Assembly: GCF_014196115.1 (NCBI RefSeq)
Contig: NZ_JACIDB010000002.1
Coordinates: forward strand, 1-64,000
DNA from: Sphingomonas aquatilis
GTDB taxonomy: Bacteria; Pseudomonadota; Alphaproteobacteria; Sphingomonadales; Sphingomonadaceae
Direction of reading: 5' to 3'
DNA: 64,000 bases
The number at the start of each line of letters is the position of its first letter. The first letter of the stretch is position 1. Below are positions 33,761-42,425 of this stretch, in pieces. Below the pieces are notes generated by a model. That model did no database searches. It saw only the letters and a program-made list of their open reading frames with translations, and was not told where the DNA came from. The position numbers and the translations under genes were made by a program.

Positions 33761-34693
33761 TCAGTGGCCGCGCCGCGGGATCAGGTGGAGCACGCCCGCA
33801 ATGACGCCGCCGATGACGATCCCGACGATCCCCGATCCGATCGCCCCGACCAGCCAGCCGATGACGCCGCCCAGCACGCCGGACGACGCCGCAGCGACCT
33901 CTGCCGCATGGTGGATCACATGTGGGATCGCAGTGAAGCCGAATGCCTCCATCCCGTGGACGATGATGCCGCCGCCCACCCACACCATCGCCGCGGTGCC
34001 GATGATCGACAGTGCCGACAGCACGCGAGGCATCGCGGCCACGAGGCCGCGGCCCAGCGCCTGGCTGCCCGATCCCGGCCGGCGGGCGAGGTGCAGGCCG
34101 ATATCGTCCATCTTCACGATCAGCGCGACGAGGCCGTAGACGCCCGCGGTGATCGCCACCGCGACGAGCGCCAGCGCGATCGCCTGATTGACGAGGCTCT
34201 GATCGGCGAGTTCGGCGAGCGCGATCGCCATGATCTCGCCCGACAGGATCAGGTCGGTACGGATCGCGCTCGACACCTGCTGCTGCTCCAGCTCTTCCGG
34301 CGAGGTGGCGGCCGCGGCCTCGTCGCCATGGCCATGGCCGGTCAGCGCGCCGAGGATCTTCTCCGCCGCCTCGAAACACAGGAAAGCACCGCCCGCCATC
34401 AGGATCGGCGTGATCGCCCAGGGCGCCAGCGCGCTCAGGATCAGCGCCGCGGGCAGCAGGAACAGCAACTTGTTGCGAAGGGATCCCTTGGCGATCTTCC
34501 AGATGATCGGCAGCTCGCGCGCGGGGCTGAGGCCCACGACATAGGTCGGCGTCACCGCAGTATCGTCGATCACCACGCCCGCCGCCTTCGCCCCCGCCTT
34601 GCCCGCCGCGCCCGCGACATCGTCCAGGCTGGCGGCGGCAAGCTTCGCCATCGCCGCGATATCGTCGAGCAGTGCGACCAGTCCGCCGGCCAT
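33761..34693 (-). CDS. DUF808 family inner-membrane protein (YedI-like)
   Basis: This 310-residue protein begins MAGGLVALLDDIAAMAKLAA, the standard DUF808 N-terminus, with at least six hydrophobic segments (LLFLLPAALILSALAPWAI, ALVAVAITAGVYGLVALIV, VLGGVIGWLVGAIGSGIVGI). YedI-type proteins are widespread inner-membrane proteins without a proven function. The length matches the family (about 305). It is a single-gene unit on the minus strand. Confidence 0.9.
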   Translation of the reverse strand: MAGGLVALLDDIAAMAKLAAASLDDVAGAAGKAGAKAAGVVIDDTAVTPTYVVGLSPARELPIIWKIAKGSLRNKLLFLLPAALILSALAPWAITPILMAGGAFLCFEAAEKILGALTGHGHGDEAAAATSPEELEQQQVSSAIRTDLILSGEIMAIALAELADQSLVNQAIALALVAVAITAGVYGLVALIVKMDDIGLHLARRPGSGSQALGRGLVAAMPRVLSALSIIGTAAMVWVGGGIIVHGMEAFGFTAIPHVIHHAAEVAAASSGVLGGVIGWLVGAIGSGIVGIVIGGVIAGVLHLIPRRGH

Positions 34694-34803
34694 GTGTGTT
34701 CCCCTGTGTTATCCGCGATGTGCATGGCGGCGCGCGCGCACGGGTTCAACTGCGGTCGTGTTGCTGGCGTGTTGCTGGAGCGGGCCGCCAGCCCTCCCGC
34801 ATC

Positions 34804-34830
34804 GTCACCCCGGACGTGATCCGGGGTGAC
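34804..34830. repeat. CACCCCGGA palindrome (short form of family A)
   Basis: GTCACCCCGGA (34804-34814) and TCCGGGGTGAC (34820-34830) are perfect 11-bp arms. The sequence lies 49 bp upstream of the oligopeptidase start and is the short form of the composite repeats found at 38, 41 and 44 kb. Confidence 0.7.
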
Positions 34831-34879
34831 GGACAGGATGGCGTTCCCATCGCCCGCCATCCTGTTCTACAGCAAGGCG

Positions 34880-36955
34880 ATGACCGACCCCACGCCCCCC
34901 GTCGCCGAGCGCCGCCCCCACAGCTTCACCACGCACGGCGTGACGATCGACGACCCCTATGCCTGGCTGAAGGACCCGAAGTATCCCGAGGTCACCGACC
35001 CCGATGTCCTCGCCTATCTCGAAGCCGAGAACGCCTATTTTGAAGCCGTCATGGCGCCGCACCAGCCGCTGGTCGACACGCTGTACGAAGAGATGAAGGC
35101 GCGCATCAAGGAGGACGAATCCTCGGTCCCGCAAAAGGACGGCGACTGGCTCTACTGGACCGCGTTCGAGACCGGCGGCCAGTATCGCAAATGGTGGCGC
35201 AAGCCCGTCGCGGGCGGGCCGGACGAACTGCTGCTCGACGAGCCCGCCCTCGCCGAGGGCAAGGACTATTTCCGCCTCGGCGCCTTCGCGATCAGCAACA
35301 ACGGGCGGCTGCTCGCCTATGCGATCGACGACAGCGGCGCCGAACGGTTCGAGGTGCGCGTGAAGGACCTCTCCACCGGCGAGCATCTGCCCGAGGTCAT
35401 CCCCGGCATGCTGTCCGAGATCGTCTGGACCGCCGACGATACGGGCTTCCTGTACGGCGTCGCCAACGACCAGTGGCGCACCGACAATGCGCGCTTCCAC
35501 CGGCTCGGCACGCCCATCGAAGACGACGTCGAGCTGTTCCACGAGGATGACGAAGGCTATCGTGTCGCCGTCGCCGAGACGAGCGATCGCCAGTGGATCG
35601 TCATCGGCACCGGCGATCACGTCACCAGCGAAGTCCGGCTGCTGCCCGCCAACGATCCCTTCGCCACGCCGATCCTGGTCGCCCCCCGCCAGGAAGGCCG
35701 CGAATATGACGTCGACGCGCACGACGGCACGCTCTTCATCCACACCAACGATACCGATCCGATGTGGCGGCTGTGTACCGCCAGCCTCGACGCGCCCGGC
35801 GACTGGCACGAGCTGATCCCGGCCGATCCGCATTTCTACATGACCGGGGTCGAATGCTATCGGGACTTCTTCGTCGTCGAAGGGCGCCGCGACGGCCTCG
35901 ATCAGATCGCCATCCACCGCTACGACGCGCCGACCGTGCCCCAGCCGATCACCTTCCCGGAGGCGAGCTATGCCGCGGGCCTGGGCGACAATCCGGAATA
36001 TGACGTCGCGACGCTGCGGCTGGGCTATGAATCGATGGTCACGCCGGGGACGGTCTATGACTATGACGTCGCGACCGGCGGCCTCACCGTCCTGAAGGTT
36101 CAGGAAATTCCCGCAGGCTATGACGCCGCCGGCTATCGCACCGAACGGTTGAAGATCACCGTCCGCGACGGCACGCAGGTGCCCGTATCGATCGTCTATC
36201 CGGCGGGCTTCCAGCGTGACGGGTCGCAGCCGCTGTTCCTCTACGCCTATGGCGCCTACGGCTATGCGATCCCGCCGGGCTTTTCGACCGGGCGCCTCAG
36301 CCTGCTCGACCGCGGCTTCGCTTATGCCATCGCGCATATCCGCGGCGGCGACGACCTCGGGCAGCAATGGTATCACGACGGCAAGCTGGAAAAGCGCACC
36401 AACACGTTCAACGACTTCGTCGATGTCGCCAAGGGGCTGATCGAGCAGGGGTGGACCAGCGCTGGCCGCATCGCCACCGCGGGCCGCTCGGCGGGCGGCG
36501 AGCTGATGGGCGCGATCGTCAATTCCGATCCCGATCTGTGGGGCGCGGTGATCGCCGACGTGCCGTTCGTCGATGTGCTCAACACCATGCTCGACGCCGA
36601 TCTGCCGCTGACGCCGGGCGAATGGCCCGAATGGGGCAATCCGATCGAGGACAAAGCGGCGTTCGACCTGATCCGCAGCTACAGCCCCTACGACAATGTC
36701 ACGGCGCAGAATTATCCGCCGATGTTCATCTCGGGCGGATTGAACGATCCCCGCGTCACCTATTGGGAACCGGCGAAATGGGCGGCCAAGCTGCGTTCCA
36801 CCAAGACCGATGACAATGTGCTGCTGCTGAAAACCAACATGGGGGCAGGGCACGGCGGGAAATCCGGCCGCTTCGAATCGTTACGCGAGGCCGCGGAGGA
36901 ACATGCCTTCGTGCTGTGGCAGTTGGGATTGGGGCAGATGGGAATAAGCGGCTGA
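34880..36955 (+). CDS. ptrB: Oligopeptidase B (S9A prolyl-oligopeptidase family)
   Basis: This 691-residue serine peptidase cleaves short peptides after basic residues. It has an N-terminal segment and seven-bladed propeller (about 70-415), then an alpha/beta hydrolase domain with Ser in GRSAGGELMG (about 535), Asp in SGGLNDPRVTYWEP (about 620) and His in GAGHGGKSGR (about 657). The GGLNDPRV and NMGAGHGGKSGRF motifs are typical of oligopeptidase B. The ATG at 34880 was preferred over one at 34826, because the latter would begin inside the palindromic repeat. It overlaps the DedA gene. Confidence 0.92.
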   Translation: MTDPTPPVAERRPHSFTTHGVTIDDPYAWLKDPKYPEVTDPDVLAYLEAENAYFEAVMAPHQPLVDTLYEEMKARIKEDESSVPQKDGDWLYWTAFETGGQYRKWWRKPVAGGPDELLLDEPALAEGKDYFRLGAFAISNNGRLLAYAIDDSGAERFEVRVKDLSTGEHLPEVIPGMLSEIVWTADDTGFLYGVANDQWRTDNARFHRLGTPIEDDVELFHEDDEGYRVAVAETSDRQWIVIGTGDHVTSEVRLLPANDPFATPILVAPRQEGREYDVDAHDGTLFIHTNDTDPMWRLCTASLDAPGDWHELIPADPHFYMTGVECYRDFFVVEGRRDGLDQIAIHRYDAPTVPQPITFPEASYAAGLGDNPEYDVATLRLGYESMVTPGTVYDYDVATGGLTVLKVQEIPAGYDAAGYRTERLKITVRDGTQVPVSIVYPAGFQRDGSQPLFLYAYGAYGYAIPPGFSTGRLSLLDRGFAYAIAHIRGGDDLGQQWYHDGKLEKRTNTFNDFVDVAKGLIEQGWTSAGRIATAGRSAGGELMGAIVNSDPDLWGAVIADVPFVDVLNTMLDADLPLTPGEWPEWGNPIEDKAAFDLIRSYSPYDNVTAQNYPPMFISGGLNDPRVTYWEPAKWAAKLRSTKTDDNVLLLKTNMGAGHGGKSGRFESLREAAEEHAFVLWQLGLGQMGISG

Positions 36956-37518
36956 GCATCGAGACACTGATTGCCGAATACGGCTTGGCCGCCGTCTTCC
37001 TGGGCGCGGGGATCGAAGGCGAGACGATGGTGCTCGCCGGCGGCCTGTTCGCGCATGAAGGCATGCTGTCGTTGCCCGGCGCGATGATCGCGGCGGCGTG
37101 CGGGTCGTTCGTCGCCGACCAATTGTTCTTCGCGGCGGGGCGGCGCTTCCGCTCGCACCGCTGGGTGCAGCGCGCGCAGAAAAAGCCCGCCTTCGCTAAG
37201 GCGTTGACGACGCTGGAACGCTATCCGGTCGGCTTCATCTTCGCCTTCCGTTTCCTCTATGGCCTGCGCACCGTCAGCCCGATCGCGATCGGCACCACGC
37301 ATGTCCGCACGCGCCAGTTCCTGTGGATCAACGCTGTCGCCGCGGCCGTGTGGGGCGCGCTGTTCACCAGCCTCGGCTATGTGTTCGGCACGGGGATCGC
37401 CGAACTGCTCGGCCGCTACCGCCCGCACGGGCGGCAATGGCTGTGGGTCGCGGGTGCGGCGGTGCTGCTGGGCGGCGCCTTCGCCGCCTTCCGCTGGTGG
37501 CGGAGCCGGCGGGCATGA
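36916..37518 (+). CDS. DedA-family membrane protein
   Basis: This protein of about 200 residues has the DedA (SNARE-associated/VTT) pattern: an N-terminal re-entrant region (FLGAGIEGETMVLAGGLFA), the basic motif FRSHRWVQRAQKK and a later FRFLYGLRTVSPIAIG, plus two C-terminal membrane helices. DedA proteins are half-transporters linked to undecaprenyl-phosphate or polar lipid movement. The GTG at 36916 overlaps the peptidase gene by 40 bp and lacks a Shine-Dalgarno, so the true start may be nearer 36952 with a non-ATG codon. It overlaps the thioesterase start by ATGA. Confidence 0.88.
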   Translation: MAVGIGADGNKRLSIETLIAEYGLAAVFLGAGIEGETMVLAGGLFAHEGMLSLPGAMIAAACGSFVADQLFFAAGRRFRSHRWVQRAQKKPAFAKALTTLERYPVGFIFAFRFLYGLRTVSPIAIGTTHVRTRQFLWINAVAAAVWGALFTSLGYVFGTGIAELLGRYRPHGRQWLWVAGAAVLLGGAFAAFRWWRSRRA

Positions 37519-37910
37519 GCGCGCGCTTCACGAGGACGATCACCGCCGCGGCGGAGGACATCGACGAACTCGGCCACGTCAACAATGCCGTGTGGGTGCG
37601 CTGGATCCAGGACATCGCCGTCGCCCATTGGGATGCGGTGGCGCCGGCGGAGCATCGCGAGACGATGGTCTGGGTCGTGACCCGCCACGAAATCGACTAT
37701 CGCGGCAACGTCGTCGCGGGCGAGACGGTGACCGGCGAAACCTGGGTCCCCGAACCCCCCAAGGGCGCCCGCTTCGACCGCCACGTCCGCTTCACCGGCG
37801 CCGACGGCAAGGTGAAGGTGGAGGCGGTCACGACCTGGGCCCTGCTGGAACGCGCCACCGGCCGCCTGATGCGCGTCCGGCCGGAGGTCGCGGCGCCGTT
37901 CCTACCGTAA
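37515..37910 (+). CDS. Acyl-CoA thioesterase (hot-dog fold, 4HBT/FadM-like)
   Basis: This 131-residue single hot-dog protein starts SARFTRTITAAAEDIDELGHVNNAVWVRW; the D-x-x-G-H-V-N-N motif is the signature of 4-hydroxybenzoyl-CoA thioesterase-like enzymes, with the catalytic Asp near residue 17. It likely hydrolyses acyl-CoA thioesters in the cytoplasm; chain-length preference is unknown. It is translationally coupled to the DedA gene (ATGA). A partial copy of its 3' end lies 160 bp downstream (38073-38142). Confidence 0.88.
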   Translation: MSARFTRTITAAAEDIDELGHVNNAVWVRWIQDIAVAHWDAVAPAEHRETMVWVVTRHEIDYRGNVVAGETVTGETWVPEPPKGARFDRHVRFTGADGKVKVEAVTTWALLERATGRLMRVRPEVAAPFLP

Positions 37911-37928
37911 GTCCACCCTCGCTTCAGC

Positions 37929-38047
37929 GGGGGAGGGGGACCGCCGCCGCAGGCGGTGGTGGAGGGGGCGTTTCCGCATACGGTCCGTTCGCCGTATCCT
38001 CCCCCTCCGACCGCCTGCGGCGGCCACCTCCCCCTGGCGGGGGAGGA
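37929..38047. repeat. Paired family B palindromic repeats in inverted orientation
   Basis: Two related GC-rich units in opposite orientation (about 37929-37975 and 38001-38047) flank a TTCCGCATACGG core. Each contains GGGGGAGG/CCTCCCCC arms and an internal CCGCCTGCGGCGG-type hairpin. It is a REP-like double element between the thioesterase and ppc genes. Confidence 0.65.
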
Positions 38048-38054
38048 CTTGCAT

Positions 38055-38142
38055 CACCCACTATTCCGCAGCGCTGGAACGCGTAACCGGCCGCCTGATG
38101 CGCGTGCGACCCGAGGTGGCGGCGCCGTTCCTGGCCAGCTGA
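38055..38142 (+). pseudogene. Duplicated scrap: ppc-end sequence fused to thioesterase 3' end
   Basis: Bases 38073-38142 repeat the last 23 codons of the thioesterase gene (LERVTGRLMRVRPEVAAPFLAS against LERATGRLMRVRPEVAAPFLP), including a stop. The preceding bases 38055-38072 repeat the ppc 3' end (38345-38362, with one change). It is a non-coding recombination remnant. Confidence 0.7.
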
Positions 38143-38162
38143 TGCGTTCTCCACAAACTTAA

Positions 38163-38270
38163 CGTCACCCCAGCGCAGGCTGGGGTCCACCGGGCCGCCA
38201 GGGGGTGGCCAGAGCCTCCAGCCGTCCCCCTCGCCGCGGAGTGGACCCCGGAACGAGTCCGGGGTGACGG
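38163..38270. repeat. Composite palindromic repeat, family A copy 1
   Basis: It starts CGTCACCCCAGC and ends GAGTCCGGGGTGACGG, with inner arms GGGGTCCAC/GTGGACCCC and a GC-rich middle. It matches the repeats at 41123, 44254 and 44501 but has a diverged left arm. Confidence 0.7.
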
Positions 38271-38344
38271 GGTGTGTCTGGCGTGCCTTGGCGCGCCGCC
38301 GCAGCGTCGGCTATGGACGCCCTCAGGGCATGACGCGCGCCGTC

Positions 38345-41029
38345 TCACCCGCTATTCCGCAGCGCCGTCGCGATCGCGTTGATCGACAGCAGGATGCCCT
38401 CGCCGATGCGCGGATCGTCCTCGCCGGCGCGGTGGCGTTTCATCAGTTCGATCTGCAGGAAGTTCAGCGGCTCGATATACGGCAGCCGCAGGCGGATCGA
38501 GGCATCGAGCGCCGGGTGCTTGTCCAGCAACCGCGTCTGCCCGGTCACGTCGAGCAGCCCGTCATGCGTCAGATGCCAGGCGTCGCGGATGCGGGTGAAG
38601 ATGCCGTCGCGCAGGGCCTTGTCCTCGACCAGTTCGGCATAATGGCCGGCGATGGCGATGTCGGACTTCGCCAGCACCATCTCCATATTGGCGAGCGTCG
38701 CGGCGAACAGCGGCCACCCTTGCGCCATGTCGCGCAGCAGCGCCTTGTCTTCGAACGCCGCAATCGCCTGCCCGACGCCGTACCAGCCTGGCAGCATCGT
38801 GCGCGCCTGCGCCCAGCTGAACACCCAGGGGATGGCGCGCAGATCCTCGATCGCGTCGCTCTTCTTGCGGCTCGCCGGGCGGCTGCCGATCTTCAGCCCC
38901 GCGATCTCGCCGATCGGCGTCATCTGGCGGAAGAAGGTGCGGAAGCCCTCCGTCCCGTAGACGAGGTCGCGATAGGCGTGGAACGCGGTGTCGGACAGCG
39001 CATCCATCGCGCCGGTGAAGTCCGCATTCTGCGCGTTCGACAACCGCTCGGGCTCCAGGCTGGCGAGCAAGGTCGCCGAAGCGATCGCCTCCAGATTGGT
39101 CATCGCGCTGTCGCGGGTGCCGTATTTCGCAGCGATCACCTCGCCCTGTTCGGTGATGCGGATGCGGCCCTGCACCGTGCCGGGCGGTTGCGCGCGGATC
39201 GCCGCAAAGGCGCTGCCGCCGCCGCGCCCCACCGCACCGCCGCGGCCGTGGAACAGCTGCATGCCGACGCCCGCCGCCTCGAACACGGGCTTGAGCGCGG
39301 TCGACGCCTTGGACAGCTGCCAGGTGGAGGTCAGGTAGCCGCCATCCTTGTTGCTGTCCGAATAGCCGATCATCACCTCCTGATGGCCGCGCTTTGCTGC
39401 GATGTGCGCGATCTCGGGCAGCGCGAACCAGTCGGTCATGATGCCGGGCGCAGCCTCCAGATCGCCGACCGTTTCGAACAGCGGCACCGCCATGATCGCC
39501 GCCGACGGCTCGTCGCCACCGCGATACAGGCCCACTTCCTTCAGCAGCAGGTTGATCTCGAGCAGGTCGGACACCGACTGCGCCATCGACACGATATAGT
39601 TGGTGATGCACGCCGGGCCGTAGGTCGCATGCGCCTCCGCCGCGGCGAGCACGATCTGCAATTCGGACTGCGTCTCGTCCGAATAGGTGGTGAAGCGGCT
39701 GGCGAGCGGCCGCGCATGCGCCAGTTCGCGGCGCAGCAGCGCGACGCGCGCGGCCTCGTCGAGGCTGAGATAATCGTCCTCGACGCCTGCGGTCTTGAGC
39801 AGTTCGGCGACGACGCGTTCGTGGACCGCGCTGTTCTGGCGCAGGTCGAGCGTCGCCAAGTGGAACCCGAACGTCTCCACCGCGCGGATCAGCCGGCCGA
39901 GCGCGCCACCGGTCTTGAGCGCCCCGGCGCTCGCCAGCGCATGCGCGATCGCGGCAAGGTCGGCGCGGAACGCCTGCGGGTCGGGATAGGGTTCGCCTGT
40001 CAGCCGGCCGGGGCGCGCGGCGGGCTTGCCGGTCAGTGTCTCGTGCGTCGCGGTAAGGCGCGCGTAGATGCCCGACAGCGCACGGCGATAGGGTTCGTCG
40101 CTGCGGCTGGCGGCGGTGTCGCCGCTCGCGTCCGCCAGCGCGAGCACCGCGTCGTCCACCGCGGCATGTTCGGTCGAGATCGACAGTTCGGCGCCTAGCG
40201 CATGCACCGCATCAAGGTAGAAGCCGAGCACCGCCTCCGCCGCGCGGGCCAGCGCGGTGCGCAATGAATCGGCGGTGACGAAGGGATTGCCGTCGCGGTC
40301 GCCGCCGATCCAGCTGCCCGGCTTGACGAAGCTCGGCACGCGCTCCCCGAACGCGCGGTCCCAGCGCTGGTAGAGCGCTGGCAGGGCGGGCAGGAACACG
40401 TCGCGCATATAGCTCAGCGCCGTCTCGACCTCGTCGGTCACGTACAGTCGCTCGCGGCGCAGCACGCGCGTCTGCCACAGCAGCGCGATCTGGCGGGTGA
40501 TCGCATCGTCGACCAGATCGCCGTCGGGCGTCTCGCTGCGGCCCGAATCCTTCAGCGCCATCAGCTCGGCGATGCGGTTCTTGTGGTCGATCATGCTCTT
40601 GCGCCGCACCTCGGTGGGATGGGCGGTCAGCACGGGGACGATCAGCGCATGGGCGAGCAGGCGCTGCACCTCGGCCCGGTCGATCCCCTCCGCCTGCAAC
40701 GTCGCGAGCGCGGCGGCGACGTCCGCTCCCTGTTCGGCGGCGATCCCCTGGCGATCCTCGGCGAGGTTGGCGAGCATCGAGAAGAGCATGAATCCGCGGA
40801 CGAAATCGAGCGTCTCGTCGAGGCCCAGGTCCTGAAGGTGGCGATGCACCGCATCGCCATCGCCGGTGCCACGATGGCGCTCCACCGACGCCCGCCGGAT
40901 CGCCTCGGTCGCCTCGAACAACGCCTCGCCGCCATAGGCGCGGATGACGTCGCCGAGCTTCGCGCCCAGGAAGCGCACGTCGGGGTTGTTGGCGATCGGC
41001 GGAAGCGAAGCGGGGTCGATATTGGCCAT
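38345..41029 (-). CDS. ppc: Phosphoenolpyruvate carboxylase
   Basis: This 894-residue enzyme carboxylates phosphoenolpyruvate to oxaloacetate, refilling the TCA cycle. Signature motifs are present: VLTAHPTEVRRKSM (about 140), GYSDSNKDGGYL (about 555), and the mobile loop FHGRGGAVGRGGG (about 592). The C-terminus ends RNSG, close to the conserved RNTG. The ATG at 41029 was chosen because the protein proper begins ANIDPASLPPIANNPDVRF; the upstream extension encodes only repeat-derived residues. Length and motifs indicate an active enzyme. Confidence 0.96.
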   Translation of the reverse strand: MANIDPASLPPIANNPDVRFLGAKLGDVIRAYGGEALFEATEAIRRASVERHRGTGDGDAVHRHLQDLGLDETLDFVRGFMLFSMLANLAEDRQGIAAEQGADVAAALATLQAEGIDRAEVQRLLAHALIVPVLTAHPTEVRRKSMIDHKNRIAELMALKDSGRSETPDGDLVDDAITRQIALLWQTRVLRRERLYVTDEVETALSYMRDVFLPALPALYQRWDRAFGERVPSFVKPGSWIGGDRDGNPFVTADSLRTALARAAEAVLGFYLDAVHALGAELSISTEHAAVDDAVLALADASGDTAASRSDEPYRRALSGIYARLTATHETLTGKPAARPGRLTGEPYPDPQAFRADLAAIAHALASAGALKTGGALGRLIRAVETFGFHLATLDLRQNSAVHERVVAELLKTAGVEDDYLSLDEAARVALLRRELAHARPLASRFTTYSDETQSELQIVLAAAEAHATYGPACITNYIVSMAQSVSDLLEINLLLKEVGLYRGGDEPSAAIMAVPLFETVGDLEAAPGIMTDWFALPEIAHIAAKRGHQEVMIGYSDSNKDGGYLTSTWQLSKASTALKPVFEAAGVGMQLFHGRGGAVGRGGGSAFAAIRAQPPGTVQGRIRITEQGEVIAAKYGTRDSAMTNLEAIASATLLASLEPERLSNAQNADFTGAMDALSDTAFHAYRDLVYGTEGFRTFFRQMTPIGEIAGLKIGSRPASRKKSDAIEDLRAIPWVFSWAQARTMLPGWYGVGQAIAAFEDKALLRDMAQGWPLFAATLANMEMVLAKSDIAIAGHYAELVEDKALRDGIFTRIRDAWHLTHDGLLDVTGQTRLLDKHPALDASIRLRLPYIEPLNFLQIELMKRHRAGEDDPRIGEGILLSINAIATALRNSG

Positions 41030-41122
41030 GCTCGCATGCTGCGCTGCGGCAGGGACCGGGTCAACCGGGCTTGGGGTTTGCGGGGCAAAAGCTGAGGTGC
41101 GGAGCGTTTGCCGCAAATTCCT

Positions 41123-41231
41123 CGTCACCCCGGACTCGTTCCGGGGTCCACCGACCCGCAAGGGGGCGGCAAGAGCCTCCAGCCACCCCCCTCGCCGCAG
41201 AGTGGACCCCGGACCAAGTCCGGGGTGACGG
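41123..41231. repeat. Composite palindromic repeat, family A copy 2
   Basis: It starts CGTCACCCCGGACTCG and ends AAGTCCGGGGTGACGG, with inner arms GGGGTCCAC/GTGGACCCC. It lies between ppc (start at 41029) and the EF-hand gene and is nearly identical to the copies at 44 kb. Confidence 0.8.
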
Positions 41232-41258
41232 CGTGGATGGGAGGCCTACGCCGCCCCC

Positions 41259-41729
41259 CTATTGCGCCCGCGTCCCCTGGTTGCTCAGCGTATCGCCCAG
41301 CACCGGCGTGGTCGGCTGCGCCGGGGGGGCTCGGCCGGCGTCGCGGGCGGCGCGCCATTCGCTTTCCTCTTCCGACGTCACCGTGCCGTCGTGGTTGAGG
41401 TCCATCTGGTCGAAGCGGCGCATCGTGCCTTCGCTCCATTCGATCTGGCTGATCACGCCGTCCTTGTTGCGGTCCAGCCCCATCAGGCGGCTGTTCTGGC
41501 GCGGCAGCTCGGTCGCGTCGATGCGGTCGTCGCCGTTGCGGTCCAGGCTGCGGAAGCGCTGGTCCATCGCGGTCGAGAAATCGATGCGGCTGGTCACGGC
41601 GGGCGGCACGAAGCCCGCCGCATTGGCGACCGCATCCGCCTGCGCCGCTTTCTCCTCGCTCTTCTTGCCGCATGCGCTCAGCAGGGCCACCGCAAGGACC
41701 AGCGATGCCGTCATTCCGTGTCGCCGCAA
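41259..41729 (-). CDS. EF-hand calcium-binding lipoprotein
   Basis: This 156-residue protein has a lipoprotein signal peptide (LVLAVALLSACGKK; lipobox LSAC, Cys about 20) and three EF-hand loops: DRNGDDRIDATE, DRNKDGVISQIE and DLNHDGTVTSEE. It is probably anchored in the periplasm and binds calcium. No enzymatic domain is seen. ATG at 41729 has an alternative in-frame Met at residue 6. It stands alone on the minus strand, 13 bp after the HNH gene stop, so cotranscription with it is possible. Confidence 0.85.
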   Translation of the reverse strand: MRRHGMTASLVLAVALLSACGKKSEEKAAQADAVANAAGFVPPAVTSRIDFSTAMDQRFRSLDRNGDDRIDATELPRQNSRLMGLDRNKDGVISQIEWSEGTMRRFDQMDLNHDGTVTSEEESEWRAARDAGRAPPAQPTTPVLGDTLSNQGTRAQ

Positions 41730-41742
41730 CTATCGTCTCCGC

Positions 41743-42309
41743 TTATGCTTCCAGCTCAACATCCCAGTAGAGCCAGTCGTGCCATGTGTCGTGCAGATAG
41801 TTGGGCGGAAAGGCGCGGCCATGTTCCTGAAGGTGCCAGTTGGTCGGGCGGATCGGCTCGACATACAGCGGCATGCCCGCTTGCTTCGGCGTGCGCCCGC
41901 CCTTCTTGAGGTTGCACGGCGCGCAGGCGGTGACGACATTCTCCCACGTCGTCCGGCCCCCTTGCGCGCGCGGCACGACATGGTCGAACGTCAGGTCGCG
42001 GCTGACCCCGCAATATTGGCAGGCGAAGCGATCGCGCAGGAACAGGTTGAAGCGGGTGAAGGCGGGAAAGGCGGACGGGCGCACATATTGTTTGAGCGCG
42101 ATGACCGAGGGCAGCTTGATCGCCGCATTCGGGCTGCGCACCTCGCGCTCGTAATGCGCGACGATGTCGACCCGGTCGAGGAACACCGCCTTGACTGCGG
42201 TCTGCCACGGCCAGACGCTCAAGGGATAATAGGACAAAGGCGTATAGTCCGCGTTGAGCACCAACGCGGGGCAATTGTCGGGATGGCGGATCAGATCGGG
42301 ATGAAACAC
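41743..42309 (-). CDS. HNH endonuclease family protein
   Basis: The 188-residue protein has an HNH core CQYCG..LTFDHVVPRAQGG..TWENVVTACAPCNLKKGGRTP (about 92-140), with two CXXC pairs for a structural zinc. The N-terminus (CPALVLNADYTPLSYYPLSVWPW) is typical of a chromosomal HNH group that is conserved in alphaproteobacteria and not part of mobile elements. Function is unproven; DNA repair is plausible. GTG at 42309 has GGAGG upstream; a GTG at 42321 is the alternative start. Confidence 0.88.
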   Translation of the reverse strand: MFHPDLIRHPDNCPALVLNADYTPLSYYPLSVWPWQTAVKAVFLDRVDIVAHYEREVRSPNAAIKLPSVIALKQYVRPSAFPAFTRFNLFLRDRFACQYCGVSRDLTFDHVVPRAQGGRTTWENVVTACAPCNLKKGGRTPKQAGMPLYVEPIRPTNWHLQEHGRAFPPNYLHDTWHDWLYWDVELEA

Positions 42310-42425
42310 GGCTCCTCCCACGGGTTACCCATGGGCCATGTCGCCCATGAGAGTGACGGGGGTATGACAGCACGCGCCCTTGGGTGCGGTCAAGCGGCTT
42401 GCGGTGGCCGGCGGGGCCGCGCGGC

